64,000 bases of DNA from Tritrichomonas musculus (Eukaryota; Parabasalia; Tritrichomonadida; Tritrichomonadidae): assembly GCA_039105265.1 (NCBI GenBank), contig JAPFFF010000005.1, forward strand, positions 1,550,001 to 1,614,000, in the 5' to 3' direction. Both the position numbers and the translations under genes were made by a program. Numbering within the stretch: position 1 is the stretch's first letter; each line of letters begins with the position of its first letter. Shown in pieces: positions 31,801 to 41,257 of the stretch. The notes under the pieces are model-generated. The model ran no database searches, was not told the DNA's origin, and was given only the letters and a program-made list of their open reading frames with translations.

Positions 31801-33930
31801 AATAATATCATCTTTTGAAAGATCAGAACATTTTGGCCATCTTTGTTTTACTTCATTATAAGTATCATCAACTTCTCTATTTTCTTGATGACATTGATAA
31901 ACAAATTTTAATATCTCCTTTCCATTTGTATTCATTGGACGAGATAAAATTGTTCCATTTGTTAATTCGTCAATTAAAATGGAATCAGCTTCATCAATTA
32001 ATAATGAACAATTTTTGAAATATTCAGTAATATGGGCAGGATAAATTTCCATCATTCTCAAATAAAGACTTTCGAAATTAATAAAATTTGAAAATATAAT
32101 ATTTGCTTTATCTTTTGAAAGCCCATTTTTGTTATTAAATCCACAGACAGAAAAATTCATTCGAGATGAATTTCTAAACAATCTTCTATGAAAGAATTTA
32201 TCAGGAAAGAAATCTTTGGTATAAACAGTGTTATCATTTGGTAAATTTTGAAAGTTAATATAAGGAAGCTCATTGTAATGAAGGAGAACGGCTGATTCAA
32301 GATCAAGTTTTTTAAAGAATTCCAATGAATCATAATAATCTCGATTAGCAAGATTAATATTTGATGATGTTATATGAACAGTCTTTTTTGATAAAGCAAG
32401 AACAGCAGCAATTATTTGAATTATGCATGATTTTCCTTCGCCAGTTTCAACCTGATAAACAACACCTTTTGTACTTCTTATTGCATTAAGTAAGCAAACA
32501 TTGCATGCTTCAAATGCTGTAAAAATCTGATTTGTATGAACATGGAAATTATTCAATGAATTTGCATATGTCGCATAATGTTGATATGCAAAAGTGACGT
32601 ATTGAAGGCCTTTCTTAATTTGTTGACTTTTAAAAAGATGAAAAATCCCTTCTTTTTTAAAATCTTCTCCTTGATTTTCCATGAATTTTGTTTCAGCGGT
32701 CCCTTGGATTCCTTTAACAATATTCAATGTATTTTTTTCCGTTCTTGCTAGGTACAGCGTATCATTCACATAAAAATCAGGACGAATCAAATGAATATCA
32801 TCGAAATCAACGTATTTCTCAATTAGATTGTGATTGTTTACAACGTCATCATATAAAATACGAACTCTAAAACCTTCAGCATCAAGAAAATCATCTTTTG
32901 ATAGATACGCAATTGATATTCCTGATGTGCAATAAGGAACCAAGTCTGTTTTTTCATTAGCTGTGTTGTACAAGGGAACATTGCATAATAAGACTCGAAT
33001 TAAGTCTTGATCAAATCCTGTTTTACAATAAACAAAAGGCTTGTATTTGTATAAAATACTGCTGGATTCATGGCAGAATCTAAAATTAGAACTCATTGTT
33101 CCATGTTTCATTGCTTTTATCATTTCATCTGAGTAAAAAAATAATCTAAAAAACGGTTTTTCTGATTTATATTTCTTGAAATGATTTTTCTCGACTACAC
33201 TTTGCTTAAAATACTCTGTGTATAGATACAAATATCCGTTATCTGACAAATATTTTTCATTTTGCTGAAGATATGAGAAAAATTTTTTTGTACTTCCAAA
33301 TGAGTGAAGTAAATTAAAATGAATTTCTGCAAATTGATGAGTTACAAGTGTTTCTTTGATAAATGTGTCGGTTATACTGGATTTTATTTTTCCAATAAAA
33401 CTAAGAACAAGAGTAAAGCCTGATGCTGCCATAAGATCAATTTCGAGATTTATATAAGAAAATATTTTTATATCTTTTTCTTGAAAATTTTCTAAATTCA
33501 CACATAAAATTGCAATCGGTGAGTCCGTTAAGTACCATGCATGATGAAATGAAAATTCAACTGATGGTTGAAATAAGCGAATTTGAAATATATCTTTATA
33601 TATGTAATAATTGCCTTTTTGATTTTTGGATATATTTTTGGTAAATTTGGAATTTATTTTGTCAAATAGGTACCTATAAAAATTAGATATTGTTGGATTA
33701 TTTAATTCAACATCAAATGAAAAATGATCTTCGAATACTTCACTAATAACAGCTGAGCCTGATTTTAAATCTTCTTTAAACTGGATAGAAGCTTGAATAG
33801 TATCTAATTTTAAATTAATATTTGAAGCTGCGATTTGAAGATATCTCAAAAAGAAATCTTTGTTTGAGGTTTTGGTAGGATCATAATTACAAAGCAAATA
33901 AAGTTGAAGAGATGGATCTAAAATCGGCAT
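28900..33930 (-). CDS. Giant SecA-like DEAD-type ATPase with C-terminal membrane segments
   Basis: The 1,676-residue protein carries a SecA-type motor: VETGEGKSCIIQ (Walker A, near 495), LLIDEADSILID (Walker B DEAD-like, near 645), CGLTGTVGNKYDK, then the second helicase lobe with SLGTNVCGRGTDIKEP (near 1083) and YQAFGRTARQGKDGTVR. A Lys/Glu/acidic low-complexity insert with Tyr-Ser repeats (about 740-880) splits the motor. Two hydrophobic segments near 1480 (MIPILAGILIIGLVYI) and 1625 (IGFLLMLSFGTFMY) suggest membrane attachment. Bacterial SecA drives protein export with SecY. Trichomonads have no plastid, yet SecA-like ATPases occur in protists; their substrate is unknown. The 970-1150 region is the best-conserved part. 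Confidence 0.85.
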   Translation of the reverse strand: MPILDPSLQLYLLCNYDPTKTSNKDFFLRYLQIAASNINLKLDTIQASIQFKEDLKSGSAVISEVFEDHFSFDVELNNPTISNFYRYLFDKINSKFTKNISKNQKGNYYIYKDIFQIRLFQPSVEFSFHHAWYLTDSPIAILCVNLENFQEKDIKIFSYINLEIDLMAASGFTLVLSFIGKIKSSITDTFIKETLVTHQFAEIHFNLLHSFGSTKKFFSYLQQNEKYLSDNGYLYLYTEYFKQSVVEKNHFKKYKSEKPFFRLFFYSDEMIKAMKHGTMSSNFRFCHESSSILYKYKPFVYCKTGFDQDLIRVLLCNVPLYNTANEKTDLVPYCTSGISIAYLSKDDFLDAEGFRVRILYDDVVNNHNLIEKYVDFDDIHLIRPDFYVNDTLYLARTEKNTLNIVKGIQGTAETKFMENQGEDFKKEGIFHLFKSQQIKKGLQYVTFAYQHYATYANSLNNFHVHTNQIFTAFEACNVCLLNAIRSTKGVVYQVETGEGKSCIIQIIAAVLALSKKTVHITSSNINLANRDYYDSLEFFKKLDLESAVLLHYNELPYINFQNLPNDNTVYTKDFFPDKFFHRRLFRNSSRMNFSVCGFNNKNGLSKDKANIIFSNFINFESLYLRMMEIYPAHITEYFKNCSLLIDEADSILIDELTNGTILSRPMNTNGKEILKFVYQCHQENREVDDTYNEVKQRWPKCSDLSKDDIIQMYKEIDIVNQPEFTNGKKYSIEKFYVKDKPKNIKQKAENKVNEFKEKSMSKVKKFFYNLRWKNKKQAINKSQKKPEKQTKTKEKAKEKNEDEDKDLEYSEYSEYSQYSSYSSTDYDSEISDYSDYEENESLDDKNNDEENVEKQDKENEINKLLPVKEEKEIEETKTEINEGKKKTEEKSIVKEFKMIVPFDYDHKGILEPNKEFSGFIQQFIAIKEIFNNKENENMIIKDVSMNYLYVSHPIFVKLYSGVCGLTGTVGNKYDKQILEKHYNLITKKIPRDAPNHRIELPSIICSTIKERNAQIVNEVIEYHAKEIPVLVIFRDLNEISYVYQALFSKGIKNINIFDGKDEKIKPDKIAGLKGAVSLGTNVCGRGTDIKEPSKPLHVVVTYYTSNTRVMYQAFGRTARQGKDGTVRVICLMSQFLSPQQTFTENSMQNVLSDFTIKNDLQIKFIEEFRKKRRWIFDSNIRAQKISKEYIQKMRNARINVNRIKVFNYEFPLCMDVSTFHLIQAEKIFSLFNCPNCKYTWMLFQKYLREMILESWSLFIDKADREYYSKEQTLTYEEYLNRELTVVIEQLKIYIPQLENQNQIYDIVPTFMNIFDIVVAYYENAILSSFPAKIAKCFSTNGTEGFVAFFIGFRPYTLVDNSGARINTLGNDEQEQKYISDPELKYMKKQPDGYKPILMSITEKIDDIFNQMCKKINEFVGSNLGLKFFLRRTLGGCEFGLCFDFEIENINNDIINDYKCLVDKDPLLVFTISVRSMIPILAGILIIGLVYITKLALTIGQWISGFNIELAGQILKKTAKIVLEKLASQFLQDKIESFCNSICGFLINVVKNQIHFLESFDSDAAFIFDLLLRIGAAKDFSQSGDELNNLFGEKSFFKLNSNFGQKMVFENLPVKYFMKIGFLLMLSFGTFMYNFHFKKKGLKYQTKKVASEYDKDQQTDLAVKQNSQYVDDFDSFT

Positions 33931-34175
33931 TTCAAAAATTGAATCTTATATTAGGCCATTGAAAAATAATTGAAAATTTGAAAAGGATTCTATAATAATA
34001 GAATTCTTTAATAGATGTATTCATTTTTTCTGAATAATAATGGTTGAAAAAAGTTTCTCTAAAGCTAAAGATTTAAAAAAATAGATCTAAAAATATGTGG
34101 TTTTAAATGAAAAAAAAAATCTTTTGAATTTTTTTTGAATGAAGTCTAAAAATAAAATATAAAGCCCAAATTTTC

Positions 34176-37100
34176 ATGGATCCGCTTTTATCGATCATAA
34201 AATGGATTTTAAAAAAGAAAAATATAGAAAATGATGACAAATCATTAGATTCATTCTTTGATAATGGAGTTTCTTTTCCACAATTTGTTTCAATTATTTA
34301 TGATATAGAAAAAATTCCAAATATACGTCTAAATCCCCAAACATTATTTCACAAAAAAGCTAATAATGAAGTTGCTTTGCAATATCTTTGCCAAAAAAAC
34401 GAAATCATTAGAGCTGCCAAACCTAATATCGAAGCATATAATTGCAAAAAAAATATTATTTTGTTAATTCTTACCAGAGTGTGTTTTACAATACAATACC
34501 AAGAAATCATAGAAAAATCAAATATATTATTAATTAATTTTTGTATGGACTATAAAACAAAATCAGATTTAATGAATCTTTCATATTTGCAATTACTCTT
34601 AAATGTTTTAACAGATCGTAAAGTTGCTGTTGAAACTGATATTAATCAATCAAATTTTAATGAGATAATGACCAAAAGTTTCGAAATTGCACAAGTTCCT
34701 TTGTTTATTAACTTCAATTCAGTAAAACCTGAAAATCAAGAAATATTTTTTATTCAAATACAGATTATTTTTGATATATATTCAGAAAAAATAAATGAAT
34801 TAATAGCAAAGCCAAAAACAGAAGAAAATCAAGAAAAAAATGAAAACGATAAGAATGATAAGAATGATAAAAATGATGATGATTTAAATTATATAAAGAA
34901 AAAAGCCCAAAAAAGGAAAGCAACAGTTACTATTAAAACTAATCCTATTAAGCTAGACCAGAAAACAAAAGATGATGATGAAACTAATCAAGATAATACA
35001 AATAATAATAATGAACCTGAAAAAACAGATAAAAATGAAAGTATCAAAAGCAAACTTATAAAATTAAGTCGAAAAAGCACTGTTTTGATTAAACCAAATC
35101 TTGATGATGTTCTTCAATCAAACGAAGATGAAAAGCCTAATTCAGAATCGCAAAATAAACCTGATTCTAATAAGAAACCAAAAAGAAGAAGCACTGTTTT
35201 TGAAAAGCCAGATTTAAATGACATTTTAAAACCGAAAGAAAAAGAGAAAAATAAAAAAGAAGAGAAAAGCAAAAAAGACAAGAAAAAGAAAAAAGAAGAA
35301 AAGTTTAAAAGAAGGAAAACAATGTTTGTCAGACATGAAGATGCAGAAAACTCTATAAAAATTGACAAAGAATCATTTATTTCAGATGAAATAAATGATG
35401 AAGAAGAAGAAATTGAAAATGAAACTGGTTTAGAATTTGGTGAAGATGAACGACTTGAAGAAGAATCATTATTAAAAACAATTAATTTTCTTGCACAAAA
35501 AATGTTTCAAGAAGAGAAACCAAGTTTTATTTCATTTAGAGACACAATTAAAAATGATTTCATACCGAAGTTTGTCATGAAATTTTTATCAATTGAATCA
35601 ATTGAAAATGTTGATTTGAATCCATCTTCGCCATATCCAACTAAACTAACCAAAAAGAATATAAAAAATGTTGAATCAGTGATTAATTTCCTTAGAAAGA
35701 AAGAAAAAACATTCCAAATATTAACTTTTAGTTTTACAACACCTTCTGAAAGAGAAGCTTCATCAAAACTCTTCTTTATTAACTTTTTGAATTTGTTCTT
35801 TGTTAAAAAATCAAGAAAAGAAATGTGTGAAAGATTAAATATCATTGCTTCTAATTCAAAAAGTGAGTTTTCGATATCAAAGAATCCTCGTTATAAATTG
35901 ATCATTGAATCAATGAAGTTTCTTTCACAAAATGATAACAGTTTAAATTCATCTTTTGCTAAAATGTATGAAATGTGCTTTGAACTTTTTTCAATTGCAA
36001 ATGTTTTCACAAACAAACAATGGAATTATTACAAGCATGATAAAGTTCTTCCTAACACTTATTTTTATCAATTGCAGCTTTTGTTCAATGAATGGGATTC
36101 AAGTTCAAAAAGTTATTGTGTCATTGAAACTCTTTTTATTGCAAGGAACAAAGCTACAAAAATAAAAGTGCCCAGATATGACATCATTGCATCAAGCATC
36201 AGAGCAAAAAATGCTGCATTTGAACTAGGTATTCAAATTTCACATTTAAGTCAAAACTATGAAAAAAACGATTTAAATGACAATGATCAAACCGAAAAAG
36301 AATCCAAAGAAGAAAAAGAAAAAGATCAAGTTCCAAAGTGTTATAATGAAAGACATGAAAAAGAAAAAAGAAAAGAAAAAAAAACAAATAAAAATATTGA
36401 AAAGAAATCATCATTCATTGATGATATGGAAGAATCTACATTGTATTGGAATTCTCCTGATAATGACTATGTTCTAGTCAATGGTGAATTCATTAAGAAG
36501 CGAAATGAAACTGACATACAATTTGACTATAAAAAAGTCATTGATTCTTCGATTAAAAATGAAAAAGTGTTAGGATTGCATAGAGGAAAGAAGGCAAATA
36601 TAACTGAAGTTGATAAACAAATATTTGAGCAAAAGAAACTTAATATTGACACAAAGTTATATAAAATATTCTATTATGATGAATCATTAAATGAATGGAA
36701 ATTTGATTCAGATTCATTTGATGAATTTTCTGTTGCTAAAACATTAAATATTGGCAACACGTTGACACCCTTAGTTTTTTATGCCAATTTAAAAGAAGAA
36801 GATTTGAAATTAATTAATTCTCACTTCATAATTGGCCAGCATCCTAAAGTAGAAGATGAGGAACAAATTTTCGTCTATGCTTTGTGTGAGAAAAACTTGG
36901 CAATGCTTCATATTAAAATGGATTTTGAAAACCAAGAAAAATTTTCAATAAAGCCAATTTTCTTAATTCTTCATGTTCCTGAAAGCAAGCTTAAAATTCC
37001 AAATCTTCCAACAATAATCTTTCAAATTTACTTGTATCTTTCTTGCATTTCTGACCTCGCTTTTGTATTATTGAATGAAAAGACAATCGTTGAACAAATT

Positions 37101-38150
37101 TCTTATTTTGGATCAATTGCAAAGATTGCTCAAGAATATCAAAATGTAGTTGTTAATAATGCAGAAGAAGAAGTTGAAGATGGTGAACAAAATATGAATA
37201 ATATTAACATAATCTTTAATAAATTAAATGTAATTTTCCTCATTAAAAATGAAAGTTATGAATGTAATCTGAATATGCAAAATTTACTTCATAATAATTC
37301 AAACTTTAATAAATTAGTGACTCAATTTAATAATAAACCAAATATCGCTTTAATTGATATAAATCAATTGGAATCTTATAATTTGTTTCTGGATGATATG
37401 ACCATTTATCTTCAGAAATCTCAAACTCGATTTTCAAAGATAAAAAGCAATTTCAATTGCATATCACTGACAAATATTAGTTCTAGATACATCATAATGA
37501 GAACTTTGAGTAATGAAAAATTGTTGCAAAAGAGTTTACAAGATAGATATATTCAATTGATTTCCAAAAAATCATTTGAAAATACTCCTACAAAAGCATT
37601 ATCACAAATGTATGAAGAGATTAGTATTTTCACACCTCAATTTGATGTGAAATTCTTATCAAAAATTCAAGAAATTATATTTTCATTGAGAAAAAAAGCA
37701 TCACAAATTCACAGAGAATTTTTCATTAAAGAATTGGATTTAAGTGCAAGTTTAAATTATTCAAAAATAATTAATTCAATTGAACATAAGAATTTTATCT
37801 CATATGATCAAATGGAAAAAATGGTTCGTAATCATAATAAATTCTTAAGAAAAGAATTCTTTGATATAATTAAATCAAAAACTGATGATTCAATTTCATC
37901 AATTGTATTTGAAGATAATATTGATATCCTTCAATCTCAAATTTTAAAAGATAAAGCTAAAATAGATGCTCTTTTCAAAGACTTTCTCCAGAAAAATGAA
38001 AAAAGAAAAGAAGTTGTTGAATGTGATGCAACTGATGATTCTAAAAAAAGAACAAATTTTGTTCTCAAAGAAACAGAAAATTTACGAGAAATAAAAGTTT
38101 CGGTTGAAGTTAAAAAGGATTTGACAAGTGTGATTGAACAAGATTTTTAA
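34176..38150 (+). CDS. Large CH-like protein with basic phosphosite-like repeats
   Basis: The 1,324-residue protein begins with a helical domain of about 150 residues (IIKWILKKKNI, LNPQTLFHKKANNEVALQYL) that resembles the divergent calponin-homology domains at the N-terminus of trichomonad cytoskeletal proteins. Residues about 205-420 are highly charged and contain four spaced basic motifs followed by Ser/Thr: KRKATV (246), SRKSTVLIKPNLDDVL (298), KRRSTVFEKPDLNDIL (335) and KRRKTMFV (377). The rest is helical with another charged linker near 690-745 and no known domain. It starts only 246 bases from the divergent SecA-like gene. An actin- or membrane-skeleton role is inference. Confidence 0.65.
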   Translation: MDPLLSIIKWILKKKNIENDDKSLDSFFDNGVSFPQFVSIIYDIEKIPNIRLNPQTLFHKKANNEVALQYLCQKNEIIRAAKPNIEAYNCKKNIILLILTRVCFTIQYQEIIEKSNILLINFCMDYKTKSDLMNLSYLQLLLNVLTDRKVAVETDINQSNFNEIMTKSFEIAQVPLFINFNSVKPENQEIFFIQIQIIFDIYSEKINELIAKPKTEENQEKNENDKNDKNDKNDDDLNYIKKKAQKRKATVTIKTNPIKLDQKTKDDDETNQDNTNNNNEPEKTDKNESIKSKLIKLSRKSTVLIKPNLDDVLQSNEDEKPNSESQNKPDSNKKPKRRSTVFEKPDLNDILKPKEKEKNKKEEKSKKDKKKKKEEKFKRRKTMFVRHEDAENSIKIDKESFISDEINDEEEEIENETGLEFGEDERLEEESLLKTINFLAQKMFQEEKPSFISFRDTIKNDFIPKFVMKFLSIESIENVDLNPSSPYPTKLTKKNIKNVESVINFLRKKEKTFQILTFSFTTPSEREASSKLFFINFLNLFFVKKSRKEMCERLNIIASNSKSEFSISKNPRYKLIIESMKFLSQNDNSLNSSFAKMYEMCFELFSIANVFTNKQWNYYKHDKVLPNTYFYQLQLLFNEWDSSSKSYCVIETLFIARNKATKIKVPRYDIIASSIRAKNAAFELGIQISHLSQNYEKNDLNDNDQTEKESKEEKEKDQVPKCYNERHEKEKRKEKKTNKNIEKKSSFIDDMEESTLYWNSPDNDYVLVNGEFIKKRNETDIQFDYKKVIDSSIKNEKVLGLHRGKKANITEVDKQIFEQKKLNIDTKLYKIFYYDESLNEWKFDSDSFDEFSVAKTLNIGNTLTPLVFYANLKEEDLKLINSHFIIGQHPKVEDEEQIFVYALCEKNLAMLHIKMDFENQEKFSIKPIFLILHVPESKLKIPNLPTIIFQIYLYLSCISDLAFVLLNEKTIVEQISYFGSIAKIAQEYQNVVVNNAEEEVEDGEQNMNNINIIFNKLNVIFLIKNESYECNLNMQNLLHNNSNFNKLVTQFNNKPNIALIDINQLESYNLFLDDMTIYLQKSQTRFSKIKSNFNCISLTNISSRYIIMRTLSNEKLLQKSLQDRYIQLISKKSFENTPTKALSQMYEEISIFTPQFDVKFLSKIQEIIFSLRKKASQIHREFFIKELDLSASLNYSKIINSIEHKNFISYDQMEKMVRNHNKFLRKEFFDIIKSKTDDSISSIVFEDNIDILQSQILKDKAKIDALFKDFLQKNEKRKEVVECDATDDSKKRTNFVLKETENLREIKVSVEVKKDLTSVIEQDF

Positions 38151-40214
38151 AAATAAATAACTAGAGCATTGGTGTACGTTTAAAAATTGAAACTCTATTG
38201 ATCAATCGATTGATATCGGGATTTTAAAAACATAAGATATTCTTTTCTGAAAAAAAATCAATCATATATATTAAAAACAATATAAAAGAACTAGACTTAT
38301 TTAACAATTTAAAATTGAGCTAAAAAATTGTGAGATCTCTGAATTTTGTATCAGAAATTTGAAGGAAAAAAAAAAGGGTGTAATTTTTTAGCACAGAGAA
38401 CTTTTTGTATGCATATATGGTTTAAATAAACTTTTTGAGAAATTAAAATTAATAATTTTTAAACGAAATAGCATTGACCCCCTTTAAAATTATTTAAAAA
38501 TATTTGTTTTTTTATTTAATAATGATTTTAACCATCAAATTTTAAATTATATCAATGTAGGAAGCCCATTAAGCCATTTGATTATCTAAATCAACCATTT
38601 TTAAGAATAAATATTAATCAAATAATAATCTCATTTTTGAAAATTATCGATTATTTCGCGTTTAACATATTCTCTAAATATCATAAATTAAAAAATTAAT
38701 AAAAAAAACAAGGAACTTTTAATCTTTTCTATGTAAAATAAAGCTCGAAAAAATGAACGATTATTTTCTTCTGAAAAAGTTGCATGTGCTTTAAAGAATT
38801 CTTCAAAAAAAAATCATAAAAAGTGATATTGATATCAATTATCAAGTTTCAAAGTAAAGAATTTCTGAGATCGATTCTCAAAATAACAAGCCTTTATAGC
38901 ATCAATGATTTGTGTTGAGGGGGTTTCAAACAAATATTAATATCTCATTCTTAATCGTGGCTACACCTATATACGAAGGCAGATATTTGATAAGATTCCT
39001 GAGCTAGTATACACTATAGAGTGTGAAAGTTACTTCGCTAAGGATGGTACACATTTAGATGATGAAGCAACGATTGAGCATCTTACTATTGGAGAGCAAG
39101 TTGAAATCAAAGCCAAACTAGACAATTGTGATGAGAATGATGAATTATGATTATTATTATTGTATAAACAATATCAAGTTTGATTTTCGCATGATTACTA
39201 TGCAGATTAGAACGAAGAAGTTCATCTAGAGAGCACCAATCTGTTTTGGAAAATCCATTGCGATTCTAAATGGATCATTACATAAAACAGACAAGATTAA
39301 TGGTTATAGTTCTAACAATGAATATCGCTGAAGAGTTCAATACCTTGCTGAACAGTAATTTTTTTATTTAGTTGATTGATTGAGAATGCGTTTAAAGAGT
39401 CACACAAAGCCATACAGGATGAAGTTAAAATAATTATATCTACTTACAACACTTTTTTTAGTGTTTAAGTGATTTAATTGAAGAATGTTATGATAGAGAA
39501 CAAAGACTCGATTACTTCTCAGTGATTGATGAAGCATACTTGCTACCACAGATTATAGGTTTTAAATGAGATAATCAAAAAAGTTCGATATATTAGACAC
39601 ATCTCTTTCTTTAGAGATTACACAATCAATAATCCTTGAATTAATGCGAGAGAAAAGCGAAACATTTATGTTAGTAAGTTGATACAAGATGCAGCCAACA
39701 ATGAGCCGTATAGTTAACATAATCAATAGAAAGAGAATGAATTAAGATGAGGTATTAGTTAAGATAGAAAACAAGAAAGAGTGTAAGATATTGAAAGATA
39801 GATATAAATTTGCGTTATATGCTGTTGATAATTAGGAGGTTTAATTGAATGAAGATGGATTATTCAAAGAATATGTTAATGTTTTTATATCTACCTCATC
39901 TATCCAGATTTAAGAGTTCATTTAAGATAATATTCTATTTATATTAGTCCAAACATAAATCGATAATGTTTCCAGTGTTAAGCAATTTCTAGATAAAAAC
40001 CGTCATAGAGATCTGGATGTATATGAATATGTTAGTAGAAAGGTTAAGGAAGGTTACCTTTCTTAACAGCTTCTAGAGGCCTGTTTCGACCATATCCAAA
40101 AAATCAGGTATATGAGTCTCCCTATAATAAAAGTTAATTGGAAACAACAGCCATTTCGATATCGAGCTATCTTTTTATCGTAACCCCAAAACTCTGCTAC
40201 CTACTACATTCATC
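38151..40214. other. AT-rich spacer followed by decayed mobile DNA
   Basis: 38151-38930 shows nothing but AT-rich sequence. From about 38990 the base composition becomes less extreme and short coding-like pieces appear (for example ELVYTIECESYFAKDG at about 38999-39150, and KQFLDKNRHRDLDVYEYVSRKV near 39980-40050). They are broken many times and no function can be named. They lead into the polymerase-like remnant at 40215. Confidence 0.45.
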
Positions 40215-40750
40215 ATGTTCATGAACATCGATTCTGGATACACCGCGACCACGACAGAAGAGAGACTTCGTTATGAAAAGAACGTTCATGACAAAGCTGC
40301 ATATCAAGAAATCATGAAGAAAATGGTGGTAGCAGTTAATAATCATACATCATTCAAAGTTGATATCAATGTTGACAGTGAGAAGCTGTATGCTTTCGTG
40401 TATGGTTATAATATGAACAACAATAGTCGAGCTATCAATCTCAACAAAGAATAAGACGGCGAATCGATGATCAAATGCATCATCAGCGAGATCACAGTTG
40501 AAAACTACAGCTCCGATTCTGATCCAGGTCTCATCGATTAGGAGTACATCCCATCAAGATGAACAAGAATGAGAAGACCGGCAAGACTGAGTTCATTGAC
40601 GAAGAAGACAACACCCTTGAATCTGTAGACAACTTTTGTGATGCTCCAGACAGTGCCTTTTTCCCCATCATCAACTTACTCGAAAGGTTGATTTTGACAA
40701 AGTACCAGATCTTCAACTGCATCGACAAGAAGAACTACGTGACAACTTAG
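40215..40750 (+). pseudogene. Fossil of a Polinton DNA polymerase B N-terminal region
   Basis: Pieces here resemble the N-terminal third of the polymerase at 58937-62293. SAFFPIINLLERLILTKYQI and FNCIDKKNY match GSFFPFINLSNLDLSEFQIF and SKIDKKNY there, and the piece at 40215-40454 fits the region before it. The catalytic domains are absent. It is broken and considerably diverged from the intact copy, so it looks older than the element to its right. It may be the worn left part of that element or a separate, older Polinton. Confidence 0.55.
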
Positions 40751-40759
40751 TAGTATACG

Positions 40760-40795
40760 TTAGGCTGTGCGCCCTTAACGGTCGCCCAGACCTAA
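40760..40795. repeat. GC-rich hairpin in front of the Rep-like gene
   Basis: TTAGG at 40760-40764 pairs with CCTAA at 40791-40795, and CTG..GCG pairs inward with CGC..CAG, with one bulge and one mismatch, around a CCCTTAACGGT loop. The hairpin is one of the most GC-rich spots in the window and lies about 90 bases before the start of the HUH Rep-like gene. HUH replicases nick at stem-loop origins, so an origin is possible but unproven. Confidence 0.4.
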
Positions 40796-40886
40796 CTGCG
40801 CCGATGATTTCACCAAGGCCATTTATAAATTTTTTTCTCTATTTTTATTTTTATTTTTAAATTTTTTTCTTCATATCAAAAAACAA

Positions 40887-41186
40887 ATGTGGGGAAAAAG
40901 AAGGAACTATATGATAACATTCTGGACACATGAATACCCTAAAGAACTGCCAGATAACTCCACTTATCTATGTACATGTGAGGATACTTGTGAGAATGGC
41001 AGATATCATGGTCATGCATTCATTTATTTCAAAAATCCAGAAGATATGAAGTGTGTTAAGAGCTTATTTGGTCATAATGCTCATTTAGAAGTGCCTCGTA
41101 GAAACAGCTGGTGTATTCGATATATACTGAATAACAATACGAGAAAACATGACTTCCAAGAATTTGGTGAACGGCCATTAGATTAA
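40887..41186 (+). CDS. HUH endonuclease (CRESS-type Rep-like), stand-alone
   Basis: The 99-residue protein has the three-motif order of rolling-circle replication initiators: motif I MITFWTHEY at the N-terminus, motif II YHGHAFIYF (the HUH metal-binding pair), and motif III CIRYILNN with a candidate nucleophilic Tyr, then the family-typical FQEFGERP. In circovirus-like Reps the same order spans about 100 residues and is followed by an SF3 helicase; here the nuclease domain stands alone. It would nick single-stranded DNA at a hairpin. It lies between a polymerase fossil and the capsid gene block, in the same direction as the Polinton genes. A T-rich leader precedes the ATG. Confidence 0.65.
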   Translation: MWGKRRNYMITFWTHEYPKELPDNSTYLCTCEDTCENGRYHGHAFIYFKNPEDMKCVKSLFGHNAHLEVPRRNSWCIRYILNNNTRKHDFQEFGERPLD

Positions 41187-41257
41187 TTTTTTGTATTTGA
41201 AAAATGAGCTTTGTTCCATTAAAAGGCTTTATAAATGACTATGAGATTTTAAATATA

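Noticed and set aside
35114-35368. Phe/Leu/Ser-rich frame opposite the CH-like gene that looks like a membrane protein
   Set aside because: It is the complement of the Lys/Glu-rich linker of the real gene; such shadows always look hydrophobic.
40751-40760. TAGTATAC next to the GC-rich hairpin as a CRESS nonanucleotide nick site
   Set aside because: It is not in the loop and does not match TAGTATTAC or TAATATTAC, so I do not call it a nick site.
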